Notes: a model not told the origin generated them from the sequence alone. DNA of 64,000 nt from Pseudomonas frederiksbergensis (GCF_001952935.1 NZ_CP018319.1:3926001-3990000), one strand, 5' to 3'. Positions 34,117-43,684 are shown, counted from the stretch's first letter. Translations and numbers: made by a program.

Positions 34117-34575
34117 TCAGTTCTCCAGAACGTCGAGCACGCCCAGTGGCAGTGGCACGTCCATCACCTTGTCGAACAGCAGATAAAGACCGATAGCCAT
34201 CAGGCTGATGATCACCGTGCTGGGTAGCCAGCGGCCGCCATACAGGCGTGCCATGGGGATTCCAATCAGAATGCTGGCGACGATGAAACCAAGGGGTTCG
34301 AAGGCCCCGGCGAACACCAGCAACAGCAGTACGCAGATGCCGATCTTGATCAGGGTTTCACGGTCCAGTTTCGGGTCATCGTCACTGTGCACAATCGGTG
34401 TCGGACGAAACGCCATGTACAGCAAACCAAGGCCCATCAGGCCGAGCATCAATAGCGGGAAGGCTCGCGGCCCCACCGGTTCGTAGGAAAAAGACGCTTG
34501 ATACGGCCACGCCATCAGCGCCAGGCCAACACAGACCAGCAACAGCGCTGAAGCAAAAATGCGTTGTAAGAGCAT
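34117..34575 (-). CDS. tctB: tripartite tricarboxylate transporter, small permease TctB
   Basis: 152 residues with four membrane helices (IFASALLLVCVGLALMAWP, FPLLMLGLMGLGLLYMAF, ILIGIPMARL and STVIISLMAIGLYLLFDKVM). A central PRAFPLLMLG is typical of TctB. It is the small membrane subunit of the TTT transporter. It lies 59 nt after tctC and 1 nt before tctA. Confidence 0.93.
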   Translation of the reverse strand: MLLQRIFASALLLVCVGLALMAWPYQASFSYEPVGPRAFPLLMLGLMGLGLLYMAFRPTPIVHSDDDPKLDRETLIKIGICVLLLLVFAGAFEPLGFIVASILIGIPMARLYGGRWLPSTVIISLMAIGLYLLFDKVMDVPLPLGVLDVLEN

Positions 34576-34634
34576 AGGAAACTCCTGTGCTGCGGCCCCG
34601 CAGAACGGGGACCGTAGCCGCTAGACAGAGGCGA

Positions 34635-35612
34635 TCACTGAATCAGGCCGAACTCTTTGGCCAGCACTTTGTAGTCCGTGACCTGCTTCTTCACGTAGGT
34701 GTCCAGCTCCGGGCCGGTCATGGCGAACGGGAACAGTTCACGCTGATCGCGCAACGTGGCGAACTCCTCGGAAGCCAGCAGCTTGTCGAACGCGTCTTTC
34801 CACCAGGCGTAGTCTTCGTCGCTGACCTTTGGCCCGAGGTAGAAGCCGCGAACCACTGGCCAGACGATGTCGTAGCCTTGCTCTTTGGCGGTCGGAATAT
34901 CTTTCATTTCCGGCTCGTCCAGACGCTTCTCGGAGAACACGGCCAGCAGGCGCATGTCGCCGCTCTGGATGTGCGGCATGGAGTCGGAGATGTCGGTGCT
35001 GCCGACCTGGATGTGGCCGCCGAGTAGCGCAGTGGCGATTTCACCGCCGCCTTCGAGGGCGACGTAACGCAGGTCGCGCGGGTTGATCCCGGCTGCCTTG
35101 GCGATCAGGGCGGTTTGCATCCAGTCCTGGCTGCCGACGGTGCCGCCGGAGCCGATCACCACTTTGCTCGGATCTTTCTTCAATGCCTGAACCAGATCGT
35201 CCAGGGTCTTGTAAGGCGAATCGCTTTTTACCGCGATGGCGCCATAGCTTGTGCCGACGGCGGCAAGCCAGCGGACGTTGGTTTCATCGAAACGGCCGAA
35301 TTTGCCTTGGGCCAGGTTCAGCAGCGAACCGCTGGACCACGCCACCAGCGTGCCGGCATCGGCCGGACGCTGGGCGACCACCGCGTTGTACGCGACCGCG
35401 CCGACACCGCCGGGCATGTAGGTCACGCGCATCGGCTTGGTCAGCAATTTCTGATTCACCAGCGCGCTTTGCGCCAGTTTGCAGGTCAGGTCGAAACCGC
35501 CGCCTGGCGAGGCCGGGGCGATGCATTCCGGGCGTTTGGGTTCGGCGAGCAATTGGCCGGCGAAAAGCAGGGCGCTGGCGGTGAGAGCAACTTTACGCAG
35601 TGACAGGTTCAT
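34635..35612 (-). CDS. tctC: tricarboxylate-binding protein TctC
   Basis: 325 residues. The signal peptide (RKVALTASALLFAGQLLA, cleaved before EPKRPE) precedes a Bug-family fold: ECIAPASPGGGFDLTCKLAQ, the Pro-Gly-Gly-Gly ligand loop, and VVIGSGGTVGSQDWMQTALIA. It is a periplasmic receptor for citrate-like acids. It sits 38 nt downstream of the opdH porin, so uptake through the outer membrane, periplasm and inner membrane is encoded together. Confidence 0.94.
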   Translation of the reverse strand: MNLSLRKVALTASALLFAGQLLAEPKRPECIAPASPGGGFDLTCKLAQSALVNQKLLTKPMRVTYMPGGVGAVAYNAVVAQRPADAGTLVAWSSGSLLNLAQGKFGRFDETNVRWLAAVGTSYGAIAVKSDSPYKTLDDLVQALKKDPSKVVIGSGGTVGSQDWMQTALIAKAAGINPRDLRYVALEGGGEIATALLGGHIQVGSTDISDSMPHIQSGDMRLLAVFSEKRLDEPEMKDIPTAKEQGYDIVWPVVRGFYLGPKVSDEDYAWWKDAFDKLLASEEFATLRDQRELFPFAMTGPELDTYVKKQVTDYKVLAKEFGLIQ

Positions 35613-35650
35613 TCAAGTCTCCTTGGAGTTTTTGTTATGGACGTACTGAA

Positions 35651-36943
35651 TTACCAAAGGGCAACGCTATAGCTCACCAGCAGACGCACTTCATCGGCAT
35701 CGCGAGCGGAATAGTTGGAACGGTAAGTGGCATTGCGCAGGCGCACAGCGACATCCTTGAGCGCGCCGCTTTGTACGACGTATTTGATTTCGGTGTTGCG
35801 TTCCCACTCTTTGCCTTCGTCGCCGTTCTTGAGCTTGATGTTGTCACCGCTCAGGTAACGACTCATGAAACTCAGGCCGGGAATGCCGAGTTTGGCAAAG
35901 TCATAGTCGTAGCGAGCCTGCCAGGAACGTTCTTCGGCGCCGGCAAAGTCGTTGATCTGCACGAAGTTGACGAGGTACGGGTCACTGCCATCGACATAAG
36001 GGAAGGCACTGTCGCCGGACATGTGCTGATAGCCAGCGCTGAATTTATGTCCGCTCAAGGCGTAGCTCACCAGGCCGTTGAGGGATTTGTTGTCGATCTT
36101 GCCGCCACGGGCTGCGCCTTCGTCGTCACTGATAGCCAGGCGCAGATCGGTGCCGAACGTGCCGGGGCCGAACGGTTGCGAGGCGACCACGCCAAGGAAA
36201 TGCTGGTTATAGACTTCATCGAGTTGGGCGAAGTGGTAGCTGCCGATGATTTTGTCGGTGAACTTGTAATCCACGCCGCCAAAATCAAAGTGCTTGCCGG
36301 CCACGGTGCCGGCGAAACGGCTGTTCTTGTTGTTGAGGGCGATGTCCTCGAAGTCGGTGCTGTCGCGGTCCTTGGCTTTCTCCAGGCGCCCGCCGGTGAA
36401 GGTCAGGTTCTTGATCTCTTTGGAGGTCAGCAGGCCGCCTTCAAAGGTCTGCGGCAGAATGCGCCCGTCGTTGGCTTTGAGAATCGGCAATTCCGGAATC
36501 AGGCTGCCGATTTTCAGTTCCGTGGCGGAGATTTTCATTTTGCCGGTCAGGCCGAGCTTGGAATATTCATCCGCCGCGCGCCCGTCGTCATGGGTCGGCA
36601 ACAGACCGGTGCCTGTGCGATCCGGACTCGAATCGAGTTTCACCCCCAGCATGCCCAGCGCATCGACACCGAACCCCACGGTGCCGTCGGTGTAACCCGA
36701 TTGCAGGTTGAGCATGAACCCCTGGGCCCATTCGTCCCGCTTGGATTGCTGGGCGCTGGTACCGTCGCGAAAGTCGCGGTTGAAATACATGTTGCGGGTT
36801 TCGAAGGTTGCCGTACTGTCTTCGAAGAAGGCAGCCTGGCTCAACGGCGAAAAGCCGGCGAGGGCGGCGGCGCTGGCAAGGGCGGTATGGCTGAGACGGG
36901 AAAAGCGAGCAGGCGGGCAAGCCTGGAGCTGCATGGACAGCAT
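35651..36943 (-). CDS. opdH: OprD-family porin OpdH (tricarboxylates)
   Basis: 430 residues. Signal peptide ending near SPLSQA, then an 18-stranded OprD-type barrel: AFFEDSTATFETRNMYFNRDFRDG at the start is a family signature, and the end VRLLVSYSVALW is the terminal beta-strand with aromatic C-terminus. OpdH of P. aeruginosa admits cis-aconitate and other tricarboxylates; the tctCBA genes behind it support the same role. It is divergent from tctD across 235 bp. Confidence 0.92.
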   Translation of the reverse strand: MLSMQLQACPPARFSRLSHTALASAAALAGFSPLSQAAFFEDSTATFETRNMYFNRDFRDGTSAQQSKRDEWAQGFMLNLQSGYTDGTVGFGVDALGMLGVKLDSSPDRTGTGLLPTHDDGRAADEYSKLGLTGKMKISATELKIGSLIPELPILKANDGRILPQTFEGGLLTSKEIKNLTFTGGRLEKAKDRDSTDFEDIALNNKNSRFAGTVAGKHFDFGGVDYKFTDKIIGSYHFAQLDEVYNQHFLGVVASQPFGPGTFGTDLRLAISDDEGAARGGKIDNKSLNGLVSYALSGHKFSAGYQHMSGDSAFPYVDGSDPYLVNFVQINDFAGAEERSWQARYDYDFAKLGIPGLSFMSRYLSGDNIKLKNGDEGKEWERNTEIKYVVQSGALKDVAVRLRNATYRSNYSARDADEVRLLVSYSVALW

Positions 36944-37178
36944 CTTGAAGTACTCCGTTTTATTGTTCTTATTGGCGAAAACGCTTCGAGGCGTTTTTCG
37001 TAGCGCTATTGCGGTAGCGCACGGCAGTCGAAACTGTCCGTGGCTGGACTCTAACCGGCCAACCTTTCGCTAACCTTTCAGAAGACTTTCACGGTTTTCG
37101 GGCTTCACAGCGGCGGTTGCGGCTGTAAACTCCGCGCCAAAGAATGGCGTCGGCCATCCCTGAATGAGGTAAGGATCC

Positions 37179-37850
37179 ATGCGTGTTCTGCTCGTCGAAG
37201 ACCATCTGCAGCTCGCCGAAAGTGTCGCCCAGGCGCTCAAGAGCACGGGGCTGACCGTGGATGTGCTGCACGACGGCGTGGCGGCCGACCTGGCGTTGAG
37301 CAGCGAGGAATACGCGGTGGCGATCCTCGACGTCGGCCTGCCGCGCATGGATGGTTTCGAAGTGCTGGCGCGCCTGCGAGCGCGGGGCAAGAACCTGCCG
37401 GTGTTGATGTTGACCGCCCGCAGCGACGTCAAGGATCGGGTCCATGGCCTGAACCTGGGCGCTGACGATTACCTGGCCAAACCTTTCGAACTGACCGAAC
37501 TCGAAGCCCGGGTCAAAGCCTTGCTGCGCCGCAGTGTGCTCGGCGGCGAACGCTTGCAGCGCTGCGGCGTGCTGGCCTATGACCTGGACACCAGGCGCTT
37601 CACCCTCGGCGAAGAGTTGCTGACCCTGACCTCCCGCGAGCAGGCGGTGCTCGAAGCGCTGATCGCCCGTCCGGGCCGGGTGATGAGCAAGGAGCAATTG
37701 GCCTCGCAAGTCTTCGGACTGGACGAAGAGGCCAGCCCTGACGCCATCGAGATCTATGTCCATCGCCTGCGCAAAAAGCTCGACGGCCAACCGGTCGTCA
37801 TCGTCACCTTCCGCGGTCTCGGCTACTTGCTGGAAAGCCGCGATGCATAA
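37179..37850 (+). CDS. tctD: response regulator TctD
   Basis: 223 residues, OmpR family. Receiver: acidic LVEDH at the start, phosphoacceptor Asp in VAILDVGLPRMDG, and Lys in YLAKPFELTE. A winged-helix DNA-binding domain ends with EIYVHRLRKKLDGQPVVIVTFRGLGYLL. It should activate opdH-tctCBA in response to tricarboxylates. It is divergent from opdH and overlaps tctE by 8 nt. Confidence 0.95.
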   Translation: MRVLLVEDHLQLAESVAQALKSTGLTVDVLHDGVAADLALSSEEYAVAILDVGLPRMDGFEVLARLRARGKNLPVLMLTARSDVKDRVHGLNLGADDYLAKPFELTELEARVKALLRRSVLGGERLQRCGVLAYDLDTRRFTLGEELLTLTSREQAVLEALIARPGRVMSKEQLASQVFGLDEEASPDAIEIYVHRLRKKLDGQPVVIVTFRGLGYLLESRDA

Positions 37851-39228
37851 GCCCAGCAGCCTGCGTTGGCGGTTGCTGTGGAATCTGGCGTTGTTGCTGG
37901 TGGTGTTGATGCTGGCCAGTGGTTTGAGCGCTTACTGGAACGGTCGCGAAGCGGCCGACACCGCCTATGACCGGACCTTGCTGGCCTCGGCGCGGACCAT
38001 TGCGGCGGGCGTCTCCCAGCGTGACGGTACGCTGAGCGCCGACGTGCCCTACGTGGCCCTCGACACCTTCGCCTACGACAGCGCGGGACGGATTTTTTAC
38101 CTGGTCAATGACATCAATCAGAAGCTGATCTCCGGTTACGAAAACCTTCCGCCACCGCCGCCGGGAACGCCGCGCACCGATGATTACCCGGCGCTGGCGC
38201 GTTTCTATAACGCCAAGTACCAGGGGCAGAACGTCCGTGTGGTGAGCCTGCTCAAACCGGTGAGCGAGCCGAACATGAACGGCATGGCGGAAATCCGCGT
38301 GGCGGAAACCGATGAGGCGCGGGTCAGCATGGCCCGCAGCCTGGCGGCGGACACGTTGTTGCGTCTGGGCATGCTGGCGGTGGGTGCGTTGTTGTTGGTG
38401 TGGTTTGCGGTCAGCGCCGCGTTGCGTCCGCTGGAACGCTTGCGCACCGCGGTGGAAGAGCGTCAGCCGGACGATCTGCGGCCATTACCGTTAGTGGAAG
38501 TGCAGCACGAGTTGTGGCCCTTGGTGCGTGCGCTCAATCACTTTACCGAGCGCCTGCGCGGGCAGTTCGAGCGTCAGGCGCAGTTCATCGCCGATGCCGC
38601 CCATGAACTGCGTACTCCCCTGGCGGCGCTGAAGGCGCGACTGGAGCTGGGGTTGCGCTCGACCGAACCCGAAACCTGGCGCAGTACATTGGAAACCGTC
38701 GCCCAAGGCACGGACCGTTTGACCCACCTTGCCAATCAATTGCTCTCGCTGGCACGGGTCGAAAATGGCGCCCGGGCCATCGCCGAGGGCGGCGCGCAGT
38801 TACTTGACCTCAGTCAGTTGGCTCGCGAACTCGGCATGGCCATGGCGCCGCTGGCCCACGCACGTGGTGTGGCGCTGGCGCTGGAAGCGGATGAACCGGT
38901 GTGGTTACGCGGCGAGCCAACGCTGTTGAACGAACTGTTGAGCAATCTGGTGGATAACGCGCTGGCCCATACACCGTCGGGGGGCAACGTGATTCTTCGG
39001 GTCACGGCACCGGCCGTGCTGGAGGTCGAGGACGACGGCCCAGGCATTCCTCTTGAAGAACGCGATCGGGTCTTCGAGCGCTTTTACCGACGCAACCAGC
39101 AGGTGGCCGGTTCGGGGTTGGGGCTGGCGATTGTTGGCGAGATCTGCCGCGCACACCTGGCTCAAATCAGCCTGCACGATGGCGAGCAGGCGGGGTTGAA
39201 GGTGCGGGTCAGTTTTATCGCCGGGTAG
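37843..39228 (+). CDS. tctE: sensor histidine kinase TctE
   Basis: 461 residues. A membrane segment (LLWNLALLLVVLMLASGLSAYW) precedes a periplasmic 2CSK-N sensor part, a second helix follows (LGMLAVGALLLVWFAVSAAL), and then HAMP. The phosphoacceptor is His in DAAHELRTPLAALKARLEL; ATPase boxes are LVDNALAHTPSGGNV (N), DDGPGIP (G1) and GSGLGLAIV (G2). It should sense citrate-type acids and phosphorylate TctD. The ATG at 37843 overlaps the tctD stop. Confidence 0.94.
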   Translation: MHKPSSLRWRLLWNLALLLVVLMLASGLSAYWNGREAADTAYDRTLLASARTIAAGVSQRDGTLSADVPYVALDTFAYDSAGRIFYLVNDINQKLISGYENLPPPPPGTPRTDDYPALARFYNAKYQGQNVRVVSLLKPVSEPNMNGMAEIRVAETDEARVSMARSLAADTLLRLGMLAVGALLLVWFAVSAALRPLERLRTAVEERQPDDLRPLPLVEVQHELWPLVRALNHFTERLRGQFERQAQFIADAAHELRTPLAALKARLELGLRSTEPETWRSTLETVAQGTDRLTHLANQLLSLARVENGARAIAEGGAQLLDLSQLARELGMAMAPLAHARGVALALEADEPVWLRGEPTLLNELLSNLVDNALAHTPSGGNVILRVTAPAVLEVEDDGPGIPLEERDRVFERFYRRNQQVAGSGLGLAIVGEICRAHLAQISLHDGEQAGLKVRVSFIAG

Positions 39229-39246
39229 GTTTGTAATGTCTGGACT

Positions 39247-39333
39247 GGCCTCATCGCGAGCAGGCTCGCTCCCACACTGAATCTTTGTAACACCGAAGTT
39301 CCCTGTGGGAGTGAGCCTGCTCGCGATGAGGCC
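39247..39333. repeat. REPIN, opposite-orientation class
   Basis: The arms GGCCTCATCGCGAGCAGGCT and AGCCTGCTCGCGATGAGGCC are inverted at the two ends, with CTCCCACA/TGTGGGAG inside. Compared with the 21379 type, the stem is extended by GGCCTCA and has GAGCAGGCT cores. It lies between tctE and the HDOD gene, which converge, and may act as a terminator. Confidence 0.93.
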
Positions 39334-39348
39334 GCTGCAATTCCTCGA

Positions 39349-40170
39349 TCAGTAAAACATCGACCGCGACTCTTCCAGGTCGCGGCACATCGCCTCGTTC
39401 TCCGGATCAATTCCCAGCTTTTTAAACGCCGGCACGCTGAATGCATCGATACGGGCGAGAGGATGGTCGGTGTCCTTGTGGCAATACAGGCTGGCCACTT
39501 GCACCAGATCGACATAGTCGACCCGCTCTGACTGTCGATTGAAGTCCAGATAAAGCCCCGGCACCTGTACCAGCATCTCCGGAAACTCCCAGACCCTGAG
39601 CAGCTTGTCGCCGAGCAGTGGATGAATGTGGTCGATCACATGGTTGAGGCTGACCGGGTCAGCCAGCAGTTCATAGTGATCTTCGGCGTAGGTCAGGATC
39701 GGCAATACACCGATCTGATGCACCAGTCCGCCAAGGGCTGCCTGGTCGGGCTTGAGTTGCGTGTAGCGGCGGCACAATGCATAGCTGATCCCGGCGATTT
39801 CCAGGCTTTTGCGCCAGACATCGCGCATTTTGTGTTCCACCACCTCGGAGCGGGCATGGAAAATCTGTTCCATGACCAGGCCGATGGCCAGGTTGCTGCT
39901 GTAATTGATGCCCAGTCGAGTGATTGCCGTGTGCAGGTCAGTGACTTCCTGGGTCGCACGCAACAGCGGGCTATTGACCACCTTGATCAGACGCGCCGAC
40001 AGCGCGGTATCGCGGCCGATCACTTTGCTCAGGGTGCTGACACTGATTTCCGGGTCTTCGGCGGCCTTGCGAATCTGCAGGGCCACTTCCGGTAACGTTG
40101 GCAGAACCAGGTCATCGTTATCGATGGCCTCAACCAAATCCTGTTGGACCTTTTCCGCCAGCTCGCTCAT
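39349..40170 (-). CDS. HDOD-domain signalling protein
   Basis: 273 residues. The HDOD core is LPTLPEVALQIRKAAEDPEISVSTLSKVIGRDTALSARLIKVVNSPLLR; helices further on contain the degenerate HD-like GLVHQIGVLPIL and the usual end with DHIHPLLGDKLLRVWEFPEML. HDOD proteins lack phosphodiesterase metal ligands and act in signalling and stress. No catalytic residues are visible. Single gene. Confidence 0.9.
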   Translation of the reverse strand: MSELAEKVQQDLVEAIDNDDLVLPTLPEVALQIRKAAEDPEISVSTLSKVIGRDTALSARLIKVVNSPLLRATQEVTDLHTAITRLGINYSSNLAIGLVMEQIFHARSEVVEHKMRDVWRKSLEIAGISYALCRRYTQLKPDQAALGGLVHQIGVLPILTYAEDHYELLADPVSLNHVIDHIHPLLGDKLLRVWEFPEMLVQVPGLYLDFNRQSERVDYVDLVQVASLYCHKDTDHPLARIDAFSVPAFKKLGIDPENEAMCRDLEESRSMFY

Positions 40171-40204
40171 TTCGTTTCTCTAGGTATTGCGACAAATGCT
40201 GCTG

Positions 40205-41146
40205 TTAACGCTGGATTTCGCGATCGCGATCCAGTTCGTAAGGCAGGTCGAGCAGGTGCAGGGCTGGCCCTTCGAGCGCGTCCAGATGGATATCACCTCC
40301 TTCTGCTGCTTCGGCTTGCAGCACGGCCAGGAGTTCAATGTTTTGCCCGGCGTTAGCGGCCAGCACCACTTCGCCGATAGAGCTGCCGTGGGTAGGGGAA
40401 AACAATTGGGTGCCAGGTTCAGGCAACTCGTTGGCGTCCAGTGCCAGGCGATACAAGCGACGCTTGAGTTTGCCCAGATACTGCATGCGCGCGACGATTT
40501 CCTGGCCGGTGTAGCAACCTTTCTTGAAGCTCACGCCTCCCACGGCTTGGAGGTTGAGCATCTGCGGGATGAACAACTCGCGAGTGCTCGGCATGACCTG
40601 ACCGATCCCGGCGCGAATCTGGCCCAGCAGCCATTGATTCAGAGCGCCTTCGGTCAATACGGCGGACAGCTTGCCCTTGATAAGGTCGGCCTGGTCGGCT
40701 TTGATCCAGAGTTCGGCGCGTTCCGGCGAGACGCGAATGGCGATCAGGCCGTCATTGCGCGCGACGCTATCGGTGTCAGCAGGAAGATCAAGACCGAGGC
40801 TGATCAGTGCCGCATCGCCATGGTCGATGCCGAAGCGGACCCAGGCTGCGCTTTCGTCGGTCAGTTTGGATTTGGAAAATACGGCGTACTTTTTCAGGTC
40901 CGCCAGCTGCGGTTCCAGCAGTTCGCTGGCCATGGCCATCAGAACGCCATCGCCTTCGAGCAGGATGCGGAAACTCGACTGCATCCGGCCTTTCTGCGTG
41001 CAGCGGGCGCCGAGGCTGGCCTGGGTGTCACTCAGGTAATTGAGGTTGCAGGTCAATTGGCCTTGCAGGAATTTGCCGGCATCCGCGCCGCGTACTGCGA
41101 GAACGCCTTCGTGAGACAGGGTGCAGAAAAAAGCAGAATCGGCCAT
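40205..41146 (-). CDS. ygfZ: YgfZ/GcvT-type folate-dependent Fe-S maintenance protein
   Basis: 313 residues, glycine-cleavage-T-like fold. The family motif KGCYTGQEIVARMQYLGKLKRRL, with its invariant Cys in K-G-C-x-x-G-Q-E, is complete. Helps repair Fe-S clusters with tetrahydrofolate. It is divergent from sdhE, the same neighbourhood found around P. aeruginosa ygfZ. Confidence 0.93.
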   Translation of the reverse strand: MADSAFFCTLSHEGVLAVRGADAGKFLQGQLTCNLNYLSDTQASLGARCTQKGRMQSSFRILLEGDGVLMAMASELLEPQLADLKKYAVFSKSKLTDESAAWVRFGIDHGDAALISLGLDLPADTDSVARNDGLIAIRVSPERAELWIKADQADLIKGKLSAVLTEGALNQWLLGQIRAGIGQVMPSTRELFIPQMLNLQAVGGVSFKKGCYTGQEIVARMQYLGKLKRRLYRLALDANELPEPGTQLFSPTHGSSIGEVVLAANAGQNIELLAVLQAEAAEGGDIHLDALEGPALHLLDLPYELDRDREIQR

Positions 41147-41295
41147 GGGTCATCGCAGGGTAAAGAGTCTGGGGGACATCATAAGGGGGCGCTCTTGAAA
41201 TGGGTAGTTCACAAAGGTTCATTGGTGGCCGACCAAAGCCGAGTGTTCGACTGCGCCTGGGGCTGTATACTTGCCGCCTATTTGAGGAGCGCTCC

Positions 41296-41550
41296 ATGGT
41301 CGAAGATGTTGAACTGAATCGCCTCTACTGGCACAGCCGCCGCGGCATGCTTGAGCTTGACGTGTTGCTGGTACCGTTCGTGAAAGAGGTCTATCCGCAC
41401 CTCAATGATGTCGACCGCGATTGCTACCGCAAGCTGCTCGAATGCGAAGATCAGGACATGTTCGGCTGGTTCATGGAGCGCGCCGAATCGGAAGATCCGG
41501 AGCTTCAGCGCATGGTTCGCATGATTCTGGATCGTGTCCAGCCCAAGTAA
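41296..41550 (+). CDS. sdhE: SdhE, FAD assembly factor of succinate dehydrogenase
   Basis: 84 residues. The conserved RGxxE motif appears as WHSRRGMLELDVLL; the rest is a helical bundle ending CEDQDMFGWFMERAE. SdhE promotes covalent flavinylation of SdhA. The ATG at 41296 has GAGGAG upstream. Its stop overlaps the GTG start of ygfX by 17 nt. Older name: antitoxin CptB. Confidence 0.93.
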   Translation: MVEDVELNRLYWHSRRGMLELDVLLVPFVKEVYPHLNDVDRDCYRKLLECEDQDMFGWFMERAESEDPELQRMVRMILDRVQPK

Positions 41551-41986
41551 TGCGTTCGAATGCCGCTGGCATGCCTCACGGCAATTGCTGGCGGCGTATC
41601 TTCTGGCCCAGCTGTTCGCGCTGGGCTCGCTGTGTCTTCTCTCTCTCCCGGTCTGGGCCAGTCTGCTCGGCGCTTTTTGCTGTCTGGCTCACGGCGCCTG
41701 GGCGTTACCGCGACAGATTCTGCTGACACACCCAAGGGCATTTCGCGGCTTGCGTCGCAATGCCGATGGCTGGCAGTTGTGGAATCAGGAGGCGGGTTGG
41801 CAATCGGTGCAGCTACGACCGGACAGCCTGGCGCTACCTTTGCTGGTTGTGCTGCGTTTTCGCCTGCGGGGTGAACGACGGGGCAGGGCGATTTGTGTGC
41901 CCCGTGACTCGCAGGCGGCGGATCTGCATCGGCGCCTGCGGGTTCGGTTGACGTTCAGTCGACGTAGGTGGGCGGCACCAGAATAG
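41534..41986 (+). CDS. ygfX: YgfX-type membrane protein (CptA)
   Basis: 150 residues. Two hydrophobic segments (QLLAAYLLAQLFALGSLCLL and LPVWASLLGAFCCLAHGAWAL) are followed by a soluble, Arg-rich beta domain. This matches the small inner-membrane protein YgfX encoded after sdhE. The E. coli homologue was reported as a toxin acting on MreB and FtsZ, a claim debated since. GTG start inside sdhE. The 3' end overlaps the convergent nadB by 32 nt. Confidence 0.85.
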   Translation: MSSPSNAFECRWHASRQLLAAYLLAQLFALGSLCLLSLPVWASLLGAFCCLAHGAWALPRQILLTHPRAFRGLRRNADGWQLWNQEAGWQSVQLRPDSLALPLLVVLRFRLRGERRGRAICVPRDSQAADLHRRLRVRLTFSRRRWAAPE

Positions 41987-43571
41987 TGTCCAGGGCAATC
42001 GGCAGCATGTTCGGGTAGTCGAGGGTGTAATGCAGGCCGCGACTCTCCTTGCGTTCCATGGCTGACTGGATCATCAGTTCGGCCACTTGGGCCAGGTTAC
42101 GCAGTTCGATCAAGTCCCGACTGACCTTGTAGTTACTGTAGAACTCGTCGATTTCATCCAGCAACAGACGCACGCGGTGCTGTGCCCGTTGCAAGCGCTT
42201 GTTGGTGCGCACAATGCCGACGTAGTCCCACATGAATCGCCGCAGTTCGTCCCAGTTGTGCGCAATGATCACGTCCTCATCGGAGTCGGTGACCTGGCTC
42301 GCATCCCAGACGGGCAGGGCAACCGGAATCGAAACCTGCGGCAGCTGCTCAAGAATGTCCGCCGCCGCCGAGCGCGCGTAAACGAAACACTCCAGTAACG
42401 AGTTGCTGGCCATGCGGTTGGCACCGTGCAGGCCGGTGAAGCTGGTTTCGCCAATGGCATATAGCCCGGGCACGTCGGTGCGACCCTGCTGATCGACCAT
42501 CACGCCGCCGCACGTGTAGTGCGCCGCCGGCACCACTGGAATCGGTTGTTTGGTGATGTCGATGGAGAATTCGAGGCAGCGTTCGTACACCGTCGGGAAG
42601 TGAGTCTTGATGAACGCTTCCGGTTTGTGGCTGATGTCCAGATAGACACAATCGACGCCCAGGCGCTTCATTTCATGGTCGATGGCCCGGGCGACAATGT
42701 CGCGTGGGGCCAGCTCGGCGCGAGGGTCGAAGCGTTGCATGAAGCGTTCGCCGTTGGGCAGCTTCAGGTGTGCGCCTTCGCCGCGCAGGGCTTCGGTGAT
42801 CAGGAAGCTCTTGGCTTGCGGGTGATACAGGCAAGTGGGATGGAACTGGTTGAATTCCAGATTCGCCACCCGGCAGCCCGAACGCCAGGCCATGGCAATG
42901 CCATCACCGCAGGCGCCGTCGGGGTTGCTGGTATAGAGATAGACCTTTGCTGCGCCGCCCGATGCGAGGATCACAAAGCGAGCGGCGTAGGTGTCGACTT
43001 CACCGGTCCCGCGATTGAGGACGTAGGCGCCAAGGCAGCGATCACCTTCAAGGCCCAGGCGCTTTTCGGTGATCAGGTCGACCGCAACCCGTTGCTCCAG
43101 CAGTTCGATGTTCGGTCGTTGCCTGGCCTTGTCGAGCAAGGTTCTGAAAATCGCTGCGCCGGTGGCATCGGCGGCATGGATGATGCGCCGATGGCTGTGA
43201 CCGCCCTCGCGGGTCAGGTGGAACTCGAATCCGCCATCTTCGGTGCCGGATTGTTCATCGCGCGTGAAGGGCACACCTTGGTCGATCAGCCATTGAATCG
43301 CCTCTTTACTGTGCTCGACGGTAAAGCGCACGGCGTCTTCGTGGCACAGGCCACCGCCAGCGTTGAGGGTGTCATCGACATGTGATTCAACGGTGTCGGT
43401 GTCATCCAGGACGGCTGCGACGCCACCCTGAGCCCAGAAAGTCGAGCCATTGGCGAGATCGCCTTTGCTCAATACGGCGATGCGCAAATGACCGGGCAAG
43501 GTCAGCGCAAGGCTCAAGCCGGCAGCACCGCTGCCAATTACCAGAACATCGTGTTGAAACTGTTGGCTCAT
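41955..43571 (-). CDS. nadB: L-aspartate oxidase
   Basis: 538 residues. FAD-binding Rossmann motif VLVIGSGAAGLSLALTLP; active-site region GSTFWAQGGVAAVLDDTDT, HTREGGHSHRRI-type TREGGHSHRRIIHAADATG and TGLHGANRMASNSLLE. It oxidises aspartate to iminoaspartate for quinolinate and NAD synthesis. The ATG at 43569-43571 gives the normal length; the frame is open 66 codons upstream. nadA and nadC are not in the window. Confidence 0.95.
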   Translation of the reverse strand: MSQQFQHDVLVIGSGAAGLSLALTLPGHLRIAVLSKGDLANGSTFWAQGGVAAVLDDTDTVESHVDDTLNAGGGLCHEDAVRFTVEHSKEAIQWLIDQGVPFTRDEQSGTEDGGFEFHLTREGGHSHRRIIHAADATGAAIFRTLLDKARQRPNIELLEQRVAVDLITEKRLGLEGDRCLGAYVLNRGTGEVDTYAARFVILASGGAAKVYLYTSNPDGACGDGIAMAWRSGCRVANLEFNQFHPTCLYHPQAKSFLITEALRGEGAHLKLPNGERFMQRFDPRAELAPRDIVARAIDHEMKRLGVDCVYLDISHKPEAFIKTHFPTVYERCLEFSIDITKQPIPVVPAAHYTCGGVMVDQQGRTDVPGLYAIGETSFTGLHGANRMASNSLLECFVYARSAAADILEQLPQVSIPVALPVWDASQVTDSDEDVIIAHNWDELRRFMWDYVGIVRTNKRLQRAQHRVRLLLDEIDEFYSNYKVSRDLIELRNLAQVAELMIQSAMERKESRGLHYTLDYPNMLPIALDTILVPPTYVD

Positions 43572-43649
43572 TTCAGGATTCCGCTCAAAGCGACCCGGGT
43601 CGGGGTTGGCGCAAGACACCTGGATCGGCGAGTCAAGACAGCCACACAG

Positions 43650-43684
43650 CCCTCTAGTATATAGAGAGGGGGAGCGGCACAATA
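43650..43684 (-). promoter_or_regulatory. possible nadB promoter with dyad
   Basis: CCCTCT (43650-43655) and AGAGGG (43665-43670) flank AGTATATAG, which on the minus strand contains TATACT, a fair -10. A -35 near 43679-43684 is weak. It is 80-90 nt upstream of the nadB ATG. Confidence 0.4.

Noticed and set aside
32586..34196. 536-codon plus-strand frame opposite tctA
   Set aside because: It mirrors tctA codon by codon, is Gln/His/Arg-rich, and has no domain or start signal; a GC-rich shadow frame.
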